Source: Bacteroidota bacterium (GTDB lineage: Bacteria > Bacteroidota > Bacteroidia > Chitinophagales > Saprospiraceae). Taken from it: a DNA stretch of 64,000 nt. Positions 44,989 to 54,280 of the stretch are shown piece by piece. Under the pieces are notes generated by a model. It had not been told where the DNA came from, did no database searches, and saw nothing but the letters and a program-made list of their open reading frames with translations. Within the stretch, counting starts at the first letter, position 1. The number at the start of each line of letters is the position of its first letter. Location of the stretch: NCBI GenBank assembly GCA_030147525.1, contig JASBVF010000002.1, forward strand, positions 1 to 64,000, given 5' to 3'. The translations under genes were made by a program, and so were the position numbers.

Positions 44989-46977
44989 TTAAAGCCCATC
45001 AAATCCCATTTCTGAGAATTCTACCTCGTAGACTTTGGTCACTACATCAATCTCCCAATCACCATCCAGGTAGAAATTATCTCTATATATTTTTCTCAAT
45101 TTTTCCAGCTCTGCTGGGGTAGCTCCCGGTATATCAAGTTCATCACATCTGTACTGACCCTTTCTGAATTGAATTTGCAGAGATTGATTAAGGTCCATAT
45201 TTACCTGATCCAGCGTTATGGATTTCCATGCGAACCCAATGCAGTGTTGGGGTCCACCGACATAAGGATTATCCCAAGCTAATAGTGCATTGAGAATGAA
45301 TTGATGTTGGCTCAAATAGAATGCGCCCCGGGATGGATATACAACCTTGGTAAGTTCACTTCCTTTTGGGAAATATATAGTTCTTCCTTTTGCGACCTTT
45401 TCATCGTCATCTTTCCCTTTTTCCCATAGGCTAAGATCTTTGTTGTCGCTAAAAATTTTAATGTTCCCGTAGAGGTCGAACTCCTTATCGTCATTAGCGC
45501 CTTTGATGATTCTCCAGTTATCTGCTACAATCTTGAAAACTTTGGGGCGAAGGGCCTGGCCGGCATCAGTTTTGGAACCGATGTATTCTTCGAGGGCAAA
45601 TTTCAACATGGCCCTTCTCCCAGCTAAATCGTTTGCTGGCGTCTGGTCTTTGAAATATATAGGTGTGAGCAATTCATCGAGGCGAGCCAATTGTATCTGG
45701 ATGGGTTGCACTTGGTCGCCAACGTTCCAAGATTTATCATCTCCTCTGCCGCCCACATGAAAATATCCCATTTTCTCAGTGCTGTTCTTATCGGCGTACT
45801 TTTGTTTTTCGCTATATCCAAATTCTCCTTCTACCCCTACGGACGCAGGCCCAACAGGCGCTGAGACCCCAGCTTTTACCGTAACTCCCCACCCATCTTC
45901 GCTAGCTACCTCTTCCAACGTGTTGCGCTTGTAGGCGACGATGTATCCTCCGTAATGAACTCGTGTTGGGTAGTGCGTCCCCCATTGTGTGATGAAGTTT
46001 CGATATGCTGCAAAACCATCCTGTTTTTTTGCTTGAGCCAAGTCCACCGGGACTGTAGCAGGAACTTCAAGTTTTAGCACTTCTTCCTTAAAATGACGAT
46101 GCAATTTTGCCTGCTTGGGAACAAGGTCGATGATGTAGGCCGTGTCGGCTTTCCGGGAGTAAGTAAAAACTTCTCCCTGAGCAGATTCGTCCTTGGTCAT
46201 TTTATTGAACCCAACACTCAGGCTGCCAGTTGCCACCGGAACGCCACCTGATACGCCAACGTTTGCAGAAAAGCCTTTTTCAAAAGCCTGGGAACCATAG
46301 TACATTTTGGTTTCCGTCTTTCCTTCACCCCGGTCCACTACTTTCAAATCAAAGGTTTTTTTCAGCGCAACGTCTCCGTCGTATACTTTCCAGTCCCGGT
46401 CGTCCTCTTCCAGTGATTCGAATATCTGTTGTTGCTTCCCTCCGCCCTCGGCCATTGCCTGGTCGATGTAAAGTGGGTTAAGGTGGAATATGTCGTAGGA
46501 GAATCTGTTAGCGTCTGCGTTGGTGGTTCGGGCGTACTTTGTTCTGGCATCTTTCCACCGCATACCTATTTCAAACTGATATTTTTGGTTAAATTGCTCA
46601 ACGGTATAAGGTGGCAAGGTGAAATCGGAAGTGCCTTTGATTTCAAAGTCAAAAACATCACCTATTGCAGCCTGAAGTGTAACCTCTTCATCTGGTAAAA
46701 GCCAGCGTATGAATTTTGACTCTTTCTGACCGGGAATCAATTGGGAAATTCCCACAGTCTCTTCTTTGTCAGGGTCGTTGACAAATGTGATTGGGCCTTT
46801 CGGGCCAGAAGGCTGATTTTGCAAATCTCCTCCACCTCCACCTCCACCATCAGAAGATGTTTGAGCTTGGTAATACCTGTCATCAAATTTGTGAACGACC
46901 GTTATTTTACATCCGCTGATCAATACAAGCAGGATGGGTAAAAGCAATAGCTGTAAGTTTCCTCTGGTGGGTTTCAT
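44989..46977 (-). CDS. MACPF (perforin-like) domain lipoprotein
   Basis: Probable pore-forming lipoprotein. The lipoprotein signal ends VLISGC (Cys23), followed by a Gly-rich tether (SSDGGGGGGGD). The MACPF signature is visible at residues 332-344: WGTHY at 332-336 and YGG at 342-344, preceded by FAAYRNFITQ. Gly/Ser/Val-rich stretches on either side (about 248-270, SANVGVSGGVPVATGSLSVG; and about 362-385, VTVKAGVSAPVGPASVG) are candidates for the membrane-inserting helical clusters. The last 200 residues are an extra domain I do not recognise. Characterised Bacteroides relatives of this type (BSAP proteins) kill related strains; that role here is inference. Base composition is visibly more A/T-rich than the neighbours, suggesting transfer. 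Confidence 0.8.
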   Translation of the reverse strand: MKPTRGNLQLLLLPILLVLISGCKITVVHKFDDRYYQAQTSSDGGGGGGGDLQNQPSGPKGPITFVNDPDKEETVGISQLIPGQKESKFIRWLLPDEEVTLQAAIGDVFDFEIKGTSDFTLPPYTVEQFNQKYQFEIGMRWKDARTKYARTTNADANRFSYDIFHLNPLYIDQAMAEGGGKQQQIFESLEEDDRDWKVYDGDVALKKTFDLKVVDRGEGKTETKMYYGSQAFEKGFSANVGVSGGVPVATGSLSVGFNKMTKDESAQGEVFTYSRKADTAYIIDLVPKQAKLHRHFKEEVLKLEVPATVPVDLAQAKKQDGFAAYRNFITQWGTHYPTRVHYGGYIVAYKRNTLEEVASEDGWGVTVKAGVSAPVGPASVGVEGEFGYSEKQKYADKNSTEKMGYFHVGGRGDDKSWNVGDQVQPIQIQLARLDELLTPIYFKDQTPANDLAGRRAMLKFALEEYIGSKTDAGQALRPKVFKIVADNWRIIKGANDDKEFDLYGNIKIFSDNKDLSLWEKGKDDDEKVAKGRTIYFPKGSELTKVVYPSRGAFYLSQHQFILNALLAWDNPYVGGPQHCIGFAWKSITLDQVNMDLNQSLQIQFRKGQYRCDELDIPGATPAELEKLRKIYRDNFYLDGDWEIDVVTKVYEVEFSEMGFDGL

Positions 46978-47027
46978 GTTGATTTTGTTTTAAATGTTGA
47001 AGAAGTGAGTTTAACGTTCGAAAATGG

Positions 47028-47081
47028 CTATCCCCTGCGGCAGCAGGGCAAACGGGCAAGTTTGGTGGGTAATGTTTTCAT
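47028..47081 (-). pseudogene. fossil 5' end of a dioxygenase-like gene
   Basis: A 17-codon frame reads MKTLPTKLARLPCCRRG then stop. It lines up with the dioxygenase start MKTLKSKPSHLPRRRM at nine of its first fifteen positions. The bases around its start are identical to those around the dioxygenase start over 21 bp. It lies about 56 nt after the expected transcription start of promoter B, where a normal start codon would be. A further short copy (ATGAAAACATTTTAA) starts at 47111. Confidence 0.6.
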
Positions 47082-47090
47082 GATGGAAGG
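47070..47090. repeat. 21-bp direct repeat, copy upstream of the MACPF gene
   Basis: Exact match to 44872-44892, so the MACPF gene is bracketed by these two copies. The remaining part of the 46978-47281 gap holds the fossil start and operator B. Confidence 0.8.
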
Positions 47091-47143
47091 TTTTGATTAA
47101 AATGTTTTCATGTAACTGCCGGAGGATCGTTTTTCCGACACCC

Positions 47144-47209
47144 CAAATATGCAGGCCAACTGCCCCTAACCACCCGCACACATTTCACAAAAAGCTGGAC
47201 AGGTTTCGC
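47144..47209 (-). promoter_or_regulatory. operator/promoter B: -7-like box plus two 13-nt half-sites 21 nt apart
   Basis: On the - strand, CATATTTG (47144-47151) is the -7 box. Half-sites lie at 47176-47188 and 47197-47209, written on the + strand as GCACACATTTCAC and GGACAGGTTTCGC. Spacing is identical to sites A and C. Most of the sequence from 47161 to 47200 matches site A. Confidence 0.7.
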
Positions 47210-47281
47210 AAACCCCAAAAAAATGACTGGAATATTCTTGCAGATAGTCAAAAGATAAAATCACAACCAACAGATTTTCAA

Positions 47282-50200
47282 TTAATTACGGTAAGCGCTC
47301 GGCGGTTCGCCAAATTCCTTGCTGAAGGCCCGGGAGAAATAGTTTGGATCGTTGAAACCGAGATCGTAGGCGATTTCGGAGATGTTCAGTTCAGTGGTTT
47401 TCAGCATATCCATGGCCCGGTGCAGGCGTATTTTCCGAATGAAAGTGTTGGGTGGCTCGCCGGTAAGGGCGGCCAGTTTCCGGTAGAGTTGGGAGGGGCT
47501 GAGGAGGACGGCACGACTGAGCTGTTCAACATTGAGGCTGGGGTCGTCAATGTTTTCGAGGACGGCATCCCGGAGTTTTTGAAGGAAAATATCTTCGAGC
47601 GTGGGTTCAGTGCTGACAGCACTTTCCGCACCGGAATAGCGTTGTTGCAAGGCCCGCCGCAACTCCAGCAATTTTTCCAGCCGCACAAATAATTCCTCTT
47701 TGTTGAAGGGTTTCATCAAATAGGCATCTGCGCCTTTTTTCAGCCCTTCGATCCGGTCGGATTCCTCCGCCTTTGCCGTCAGCAGGACGATGGGGATGTG
47801 GCTGGTTCGTTCGTCGTTTTTCAGGGTGTCGCACACTTCGTAGCCGTCCTTTTCAGGCATCATCACGTCGCTGATGATGACGTCAGGTATTATTTCAAGC
47901 GCCATTTCGATGCCGACCTGCCCGTTGGGCGCCGTGTGGACTTCGTAATCTTTTTCAAGCAGTCCGGCTATGTAAGTGACCACGTCGGCATTGTCCTCGA
48001 CGACGAGGAGGACCGGTTTTTCCCCTGCCGGGGCTTCCTCTTTTTCAGTGGCCGTTAGGACCGGATGGGAGGCCGGCACATCCGGCACCAGTTCCGGGGC
48101 GAGGGTGCGGGAGGTCAGGAAATCGGTTTGCGGCGCCGGCGTGCTTGCCTCCAACCTGACAGGCAATAGCAAGGTGAAGGTAGTGCCGGAGCCGTGCGTA
48201 CTTTTCACCGCAATGCTGCCGCCCATCAGTTCCACCAGTTCTTTGGTGAGCGCCAGGCCGATGCCGGTGCCTTCGCTTTTCCGGGTGTGGGAACCATCCG
48301 CCTGAAAGAAGCGGTCGAAGATGAATTTTACCTGATCTTCCGGGATGCCGGCGCCCGTGTCCTGCACTTTTAGTTTTAAAAACGGCTGACCATTGCGCTC
48401 CGTCTCACGGGCATGGAGTACGACTTTGCCACCCTCCCCGGTGAATTTAATGGCATTGGACAGCAGGTTGTAAATGACGTGCTGGATTTTCACCTCGTCG
48501 AAGTCCATGACCAGTTCCGGGACTTCAGCGTAAAAAGTAAGGTTTACCTTTTTTTCATGGGCCATCGAGTGAAACGACTCGGTGAGGTACTGTAAATAAT
48601 TGATGATGTCGCTTTGCACCACGTCCATTTTCATGGTGCCGGAATCGAGTTTCGAGAGATCGAGTAGCTGATTGATGAGGCGCAGCAGGTTTTTGCTGTT
48701 CCGGCGGATGATAGCAACTTTTGAAATTAGAAATTGGGAAATTGGGGAATTGAGCGAATGGCGTTCAATTTCCAATTTCATTATTTCCAAATTTCCCATG
48801 ATAACAGTCAGCGGCGTGCGAAACTCGTGGGTAATATTGGTGTAGAGGCGGGATTTGAGGGAGTCGAGTTCCTGCAACCGTAATGCCTCGGCTCTCGTGG
48901 CCTGGCGGCGCATTTCAAAGCGGCGGATGCTAAGCAGTATGCCACCTGCGGTAAAAAAATAGAGAAGATAAGCCCACCACGTACGGTACCAGGGCGGCAA
49001 AATGGTCAGGCTGACCGAAGCTTCCCGGATGCACCAGACGCCATTGGCGGTTTTTGCTTTCACCTGAAAAGTGTAATCGCCGGGGTCCAGATTCGTGTAA
49101 TGCATTTCACGAACATTTCCTGCCGGCTGCCATTCCGGCTGGTAAGGCAGCAGGCGGTAGTAATAGCTCGTTTTTTCCGGTTTGTAAAAAACAGGCATGG
49201 TATAACTGAAGCCAACATCATTTTTCTTGTAAGGAAGGGTAAGGGAAGGTGTGAACCGCAGCATTTTTTGCAAAATACTATCCGGTGCGCCAACGGTAAC
49301 CGGCTCGTGATTTTGAAAAAAATCAAGCAAATACACCGGTGCGCTGTAATCACGGGACGGCAAACTGTCGGGGTGAAAACGGAAGGCTTTGTCCCCGGTC
49401 ACAAAATACATCCAGCCCTGCCCGCCCAAAAAGCCCCGGTCTTCGATGAACTCGCCCGGCAGGCCATCGCTCACATCGTAATCGGTGAAGACGCCCGTTT
49501 TCAGATCCAGTTTTTGCAAACCCAGGGCCGTTCCAATCCAGGGGTTTCCATTGGCATCCTCCACCACGGTATTTACCGCATCGTGCAGCAGGCCGTTTTG
49601 TTTGTTGAAAATATTGAAACGGTCATTTTCCCGGTTGTAAACAGCCAGGCCGTTGGTGGTAGCGACGTACAGGTTCCGGCCTTTGCCCTTGTACATGAGC
49701 TGGCAGACCAAAGACGGCAAACTGTGCGGATCGGCGGGGTCGTGGCGGTAAGTCCTGTGCTGTTTTGTTTTCAAATCATAGTTGAAAAGCCCGCCCGTCG
49801 TGGAGATCCAGATGTGGCTGCCTTCATCGTGGGCGATGTCCTGGAAGTAGGTCATGGATGAAATAAAACCGGGGATGTTGGCCTGCAATTCCGGGAAGGC
49901 ATCGACCCACTCGTTGGTTTGCGGGTCGAGGTAGCGGAGGTTCTCCCAAATCCTTCCGCCAGCTTTGTGGAAGTTGTTGCCGGGGCCTTTTTCCGGCAGC
50001 AATTTGACTTCCCCGGTTCTTGTGTTGTACAATTTTGCGGTACTCCGGTCGCCTTCGGAAATCAGGATTTCCTCGTCGCTGATCCTGATGAGTTTGGGGT
50101 TGATTCCTTTCAGAGGGCCGATGGGCAAACCACCCGGCGTCAGTTTTTTAGTTTGAGTGTTGAAAGTAAAAACGCCCTCGTATGACCAGACAATTACCTT

Positions 50201-51271
50201 GTTTTCATCCAGTTGCATCATTTGGATGAGCGGCATTTGACCAATTATTTCAAAAGGATTGCTGAGGTCATGCGCCACCGCCACGCCGTCCTCCCGGGTG
50301 ATGAGCCAAAAGCTGCCCGCCCGGTCTTTGGCCATGCAGGGGATCATGGTTGCCGGCACGCTGTTGGGATTTTTGTCATCTTGCAGGTACACCGTTTTGG
50401 TGTTGTCAGCGGGGTTCCAGCGCCACAGTTCCCCGTCGGCGCCGATCCAGATCTTGCCGTTTTCACCAGCAAGAAACGAGTAAGGGACTTTGGTGTTTTT
50501 GAATTGAAAAGTCTTTGTCAGATCCAGGAAAGTCTCGCTCGCCGGGTCGAATTCCCAGAAACTCTCAAACGAGGAAGTCAGCAGAAATTTGCCGTCCGGC
50601 AGTTCGACCTGGTCTTGCACCACCCGGTAACGCCAATCGTCCGGTACGCCCGGAGGATAAGGAATGAGCCGGGGCGTGCCGTCAGGAAGCACTTTGTGCA
50701 GGCCATTCAGGATGCCCAGCCATACCGTGCCGTTTTTTTGCTGGTAAAAATGGTGGCCATCCTTCAGGTTGCCGACCTGTTCAAATTGCCCCGTCATTTT
50801 CACCCAGCGGCAAAAACCATTGAAGCGGGTGCCAATCCAGATGTTGCCTTCCTGGTCCTTGTTGAGCGTATTAATTCCGTAACCGCAAACGCCCTCTGCC
50901 TCCTCAACGAAATCAAATGCCTCCGTAGCCGGGTCAAAAATGTAAAGGCCCTCGTCGGATGTGCCAACCCAGATTTTACCATCATCTGCTTCGACGATCC
51001 CGATCGTGTAATTGTTGCCAATGCTGTTGGGATTGAGCGGGTCGTAGCGGAAATTTTTAAAAGACATGCCGTCAAAGCGACTGATGCCGTGATGAGTAGA
51101 AAACCAGATGAACCCTTCCTGGTCCTGAATTATCACTTCCCGGCTGCCCGTGCCGGAGTGTACCAGGCCGTCTTTGATGTTGTAATGCCGGAAGTGAAGC
51201 TCCTGCGCCGGAGCAAGTTGGAAGAAGCCAGAAAAAAAGAAGATGATGAGATATGTAAGCTTGTACCTCAA
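47282..51271 (-). CDS. hybrid two-component sensor/regulator (HTCS) with two-component beta-propeller
   Basis: Single-protein signal system spanning the inner membrane. After a signal peptide come about 14 Reg_prop propeller repeats (GFIWFSTHHGISRFDG, GKIWVGTSDEGLY) to about residue 690. A Y_Y_Y domain, a TM helix near 780, HisKA (His815 in ITHEFRTP), HATPase, a receiver (phospho-Asp1135 in ISDVMMPEKDG) and a C-terminal AraC-type HTH (ISEIAYDLGFNDPNYFSRAF) follow. Start is TTG at 51271. A -7 box lies at 51320-51327, and an 8-codon upstream frame lies at 51276-51302. A 14-residue excess in the HisKA hairpin is produced by an in-frame repeat. It is the likely regulator of operators A-C, alone or with its paralogue. 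Confidence 0.93.
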   Translation of the reverse strand: MRYKLTYLIIFFFSGFFQLAPAQELHFRHYNIKDGLVHSGTGSREVIIQDQEGFIWFSTHHGISRFDGMSFKNFRYDPLNPNSIGNNYTIGIVEADDGKIWVGTSDEGLYIFDPATEAFDFVEEAEGVCGYGINTLNKDQEGNIWIGTRFNGFCRWVKMTGQFEQVGNLKDGHHFYQQKNGTVWLGILNGLHKVLPDGTPRLIPYPPGVPDDWRYRVVQDQVELPDGKFLLTSSFESFWEFDPASETFLDLTKTFQFKNTKVPYSFLAGENGKIWIGADGELWRWNPADNTKTVYLQDDKNPNSVPATMIPCMAKDRAGSFWLITREDGVAVAHDLSNPFEIIGQMPLIQMMQLDENKVIVWSYEGVFTFNTQTKKLTPGGLPIGPLKGINPKLIRISDEEILISEGDRSTAKLYNTRTGEVKLLPEKGPGNNFHKAGGRIWENLRYLDPQTNEWVDAFPELQANIPGFISSMTYFQDIAHDEGSHIWISTTGGLFNYDLKTKQHRTYRHDPADPHSLPSLVCQLMYKGKGRNLYVATTNGLAVYNRENDRFNIFNKQNGLLHDAVNTVVEDANGNPWIGTALGLQKLDLKTGVFTDYDVSDGLPGEFIEDRGFLGGQGWMYFVTGDKAFRFHPDSLPSRDYSAPVYLLDFFQNHEPVTVGAPDSILQKMLRFTPSLTLPYKKNDVGFSYTMPVFYKPEKTSYYYRLLPYQPEWQPAGNVREMHYTNLDPGDYTFQVKAKTANGVWCIREASVSLTILPPWYRTWWAYLLYFFTAGGILLSIRRFEMRRQATRAEALRLQELDSLKSRLYTNITHEFRTPLTVIMGNLEIMKLEIERHSLNSPISQFLISKVAIIRRNSKNLLRLINQLLDLSKLDSGTMKMDVVQSDIINYLQYLTESFHSMAHEKKVNLTFYAEVPELVMDFDEVKIQHVIYNLLSNAIKFTGEGGKVVLHARETERNGQPFLKLKVQDTGAGIPEDQVKFIFDRFFQADGSHTRKSEGTGIGLALTKELVELMGGSIAVKSTHGSGTTFTLLLPVRLEASTPAPQTDFLTSRTLAPELVPDVPASHPVLTATEKEEAPAGEKPVLLVVEDNADVVTYIAGLLEKDYEVHTAPNGQVGIEMALEIIPDVIISDVMMPEKDGYEVCDTLKNDERTSHIPIVLLTAKAEESDRIEGLKKGADAYLMKPFNKEELFVRLEKLLELRRALQQRYSGAESAVSTEPTLEDIFLQKLRDAVLENIDDPSLNVEQLSRAVLLSPSQLYRKLAALTGEPPNTFIRKIRLHRAMDMLKTTELNISEIAYDLGFNDPNYFSRAFSKEFGEPPSAYRN
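48723..48795. repeat. repeat hairpin inside the histidine-kinase dimerisation domain
   Basis: Units of the GAAATTGGGAAATTG type (48723-48753) are followed by an inverted copy (48765-48795). It is translated in frame between VIMG and IRRN. The paralogous kinase at 51536 has 14 residues there instead of 28. Confidence 0.75.
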
Positions 51272-51319
51272 ACAGTTAAAATTGAAGTTTTCTCAGTTGC
51301 ATTAAATAGCGGTTTCCTC

Positions 51320-51327
51320 CAAAGATA
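51320..51327 (-). promoter_or_regulatory. -7 box of the propeller HTCS gene
   Basis: TATCTTTG on the - strand matches TAnnTTTG exactly. The expected leader is about 42 nt and includes an 8-codon frame that ends 5 nt before the TTG start. Nothing else is seen in the 51272-51535 gap. Confidence 0.55.
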
Positions 51328-51535
51328 AGAAAAGCAGCATGACTAAGTTTTTTAAAACGCCCCTTTTCCTTACATCAAAGCTGTTTTTTTTTGAAGTAAA
51401 AAATGCGTTCTGCCATTTGCGAAAGCAAGATAAAACAGCTGGTTATTAAAACCTCCATTTCGACGTTGGCAGTAAAAAGTGCAATTTACAGCAGCCGGAG
51501 AATGCCGTTGAGTATCGTTGATGAACTAACATCCC

Positions 51536-54280
51536 TTACCTCACCTCCCCCGGCACCTTCCCGAATTCCTGTTTGAACATTCTCGAAAAATAATTCGGGT
51601 CGCTGAACCCGACCTCGTAGGCAATTTCTGAAATATTCGATTCAGAAGTTTTCAGCAACTGCATCGCCTTTTTCAAACGGAGGGTACGGATGAACTGGGA
51701 AGGTGTTTTACCCGTCAGGGCTTTCAGTTTGCGGTAAAGCTGGGTGTGACTCATGATCATTTCCCGGCTCAGTTCGGGAATGGAGAGCCCCGTATCGCCG
51801 AGACGATTCTCAACAGCTGCCCGTAACTTTTGAAGAAAAATATCCTCGATGGTAGGCTTGGAGGTGGAAGATGGCGAGTGGCCGGACTCGTCGAAACTGC
51901 TGTAGTACTCCTGCAGAGTCCTGCGTAATTCAAGCAGTTTGCGCAAGCGCACCAGCAGTTCTTCTTTTTCAAATGGCTTGGACAGGTAGGCGTCAGCGCC
52001 CATTTCCAGTCCCTCAATTTTCGATGAAACATCTGCCTTTGCCGTCAGCATGACGATGGGGATATGGCTCGTCCGTTCGTCATTTTTGAGCGTTGCGCAG
52101 ACCTCATAGCCATTCTTTTCCGGCATCATCACATCTGTCACAATGAGGTCAGGTACGTTTTCGAGGGCCATGTCAATGCCTTCCTGCCCGTTGATGGCGA
52201 CCTGTACGTAATAGTCTTGTTCCAACAGGGATTGAATGTAGGTCACCACGCCTGCATTGTCCTCCACCACCAGCACCTGCGGCTTGTCGCCAGGCAGTTG
52301 GTCGGGTTTGGCAGGCAGGGACCTGAAGTCTGGTTCGGAACTGATACCGGATTGTCTGATCTCGTGAACAGCCGCCATCTTCGGGGTGGCATCATGTTGC
52401 CTCACCGGCAGCGAAACGGTGAATTCCGTTCCCCAATTCACCTGGCTTTTTACGGCAATACTGCCGCCCATCAGTTCGATCAGTTCTTTGGTCAAAGCCA
52501 GCCCGATGCCTGTGCCGGAAAATGTTCTGGCAAGGTCAACACTTCCGGCATTTTCAACCTGATAAAAACGGTCGAAAATATGTGGTATATCCTTCGCCAG
52601 GATACCTGACCCCGTATCCTTTACTTTTATAGTTAAAAACTCCTTTCCATGGCCGGAGATAATCCCTGCCTCAAGGGCAATCTTACCGCCGGGCCGGGTG
52701 AATTTGATGGCATTCGACAGTAAATTGTAAATGACGTGCTGGATTTTCACCTCGTCAAAATCCATGATAAGCGAAGGCGGCTCCGCCCGGAAACCGAGAC
52801 TCACTTTTTTGTCGGAGGCCATCGAATAGAACGACTCGGTCAGGTACTGCAGATAGCTGATGATGTCGCCCTGCACTGTATCCAGTTTCAGGGTGCCGGA
52901 ATCCAGTTTCGAGAGATCCAGCAACTGGTTGATGAGGCGTAGCAGGTTTTTCGCATTCCTTCGGATCAGGGTGCGCTCCTGTTTGTGTCCTGAAATGTTG
53001 TCACTCATGCCCATGATGACCGTAAGCGGCGTGCGGAACTCATGGGTGATGTTGGTGTAAAGTCTCGTTTTCAGGTTGTCGAGATCACGCAGACGTTCTG
53101 CTTCCTGCATTTCCAGTTGGCGGGCTGTTTTCTCTGCCTGCATGAGCTGTGATTGGGTGGACTTGAGCTGTTCAAGCGCCTGTTCCGCCTTATGTTTTTC
53201 CTGTAAAAGCAGGGCGTTCGATTTCGTTTTGACCCGGTTGTTTCTCCACAAAAAAAGCCCAGCGGTGAGCAGTAGCAAAGAAATCGCCACCAACAAAAAC
53301 TGGCGTTTTTGCGTAGCAAATTTCAACTCGGCGGCGGCCAAATCCCGTTTCCGGGTTTCATCCGCAAAAATAAAACTGTTGAACTGGTTGAGCTTTTTCC
53401 GGCTGTAGAGGCTGTCTTTGGCGGCATACTGAATGTTGAGGTAGTGCAGGTATTTTTCCCGGTCCACGGCTTGGTAGCTGGAAGCCAACAGGGCGCTGGC
53501 CCGGTTGATAAATTTGAAAAAATGGTGGTCCTGAGCCAGTTTCAGCGCTTTTTCAGCATAAAAACGACACGAATCCGGCTGGCCCAGGTTCAGGAAAGCC
53601 TTGGCTCTCCCCGTGTAGTTAGCGACTATGTCAAACTGAAACGTCAATCCGGATTTGGTCCGGTAAACATCCAACGCCTCCTCATTTCGACCCATGGCGG
53701 AGTAAACATCCCCGAGGAGGACGGGCAGCGCAGCCCAAAGAGTGCCGGCCCGGTCGTACAAATCTTTGGCATAGATCAATGCTGAATCCAGTTTTCCGGC
53801 AACAAAATAGGCCTCGGCAAGGCTATGCGTGACGATGGCGGTTTCCTCCGGCTCCATGGATTGTTCGAGGGCCAGACGCTGGTGCTGAATGGCTTTTTCG
53901 GGGTTGCCAAGCTCGATGTAAATTCTCCCGAATGGCCGGTTGATCCGCTGGTCCAATGCGGTGATATTTTCTTCCATGCAGAGCGTGCGTGCTTCCAGCA
54001 GGCTTTGAATGGCTTTTGCATAATCTCCTTTTGAAATATAGCAGTCCGATGAAAAAATCTTGGCGTAAGCCACGCCGAAGGGATAGTTGATTCGTCGGGC
54101 TTCAGCGATCAGGCCATTGGCAATGAGCAGCCCGGAATCGGGGTGATTGAAAGCATACTCGTAGTTTCGTTTGATGGTGATGTTGATCAGCGAGCTGTCC
54201 GTCGCAGCGGGCTGAGCGTGGGGTTTCACCCAAAAGCCCAAAAGGAAAAGAAGTACGATATAGAAGAATGCCTTTCTCAA
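51536..54280 (-). CDS. hybrid sensor kinase/regulator with TPR sensor domain
   Basis: HTCS-like protein with a periplasmic TPR array (about residues 30-320) instead of a propeller. A TM helix (about 328-350), a coiled-coil linker (about 355-400), HisKA (His413 in ITHEFRTP), HATPase, a receiver (phospho-Asp716 in VTDVMMPEKNG) and an AraC-type HTH (ISEIAYEVGFSDPNYFSRMF) follow. The kinase, receiver and HTH parts are close paralogues of those at 47282-51271. The start codon is TTG at 54280, overlapping the stop of the preceding membrane-protein gene (TTGA). This indicates translational coupling. The TPR input suggests a different signal or a protein partner. Confidence 0.9.
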   Translation of the reverse strand: MRKAFFYIVLLFLLGFWVKPHAQPAATDSSLINITIKRNYEYAFNHPDSGLLIANGLIAEARRINYPFGVAYAKIFSSDCYISKGDYAKAIQSLLEARTLCMEENITALDQRINRPFGRIYIELGNPEKAIQHQRLALEQSMEPEETAIVTHSLAEAYFVAGKLDSALIYAKDLYDRAGTLWAALPVLLGDVYSAMGRNEEALDVYRTKSGLTFQFDIVANYTGRAKAFLNLGQPDSCRFYAEKALKLAQDHHFFKFINRASALLASSYQAVDREKYLHYLNIQYAAKDSLYSRKKLNQFNSFIFADETRKRDLAAAELKFATQKRQFLLVAISLLLLTAGLFLWRNNRVKTKSNALLLQEKHKAEQALEQLKSTQSQLMQAEKTARQLEMQEAERLRDLDNLKTRLYTNITHEFRTPLTVIMGMSDNISGHKQERTLIRRNAKNLLRLINQLLDLSKLDSGTLKLDTVQGDIISYLQYLTESFYSMASDKKVSLGFRAEPPSLIMDFDEVKIQHVIYNLLSNAIKFTRPGGKIALEAGIISGHGKEFLTIKVKDTGSGILAKDIPHIFDRFYQVENAGSVDLARTFSGTGIGLALTKELIELMGGSIAVKSQVNWGTEFTVSLPVRQHDATPKMAAVHEIRQSGISSEPDFRSLPAKPDQLPGDKPQVLVVEDNAGVVTYIQSLLEQDYYVQVAINGQEGIDMALENVPDLIVTDVMMPEKNGYEVCATLKNDERTSHIPIVMLTAKADVSSKIEGLEMGADAYLSKPFEKEELLVRLRKLLELRRTLQEYYSSFDESGHSPSSTSKPTIEDIFLQKLRAAVENRLGDTGLSIPELSREMIMSHTQLYRKLKALTGKTPSQFIRTLRLKKAMQLLKTSESNISEIAYEVGFSDPNYFSRMFKQEFGKVPGEVR

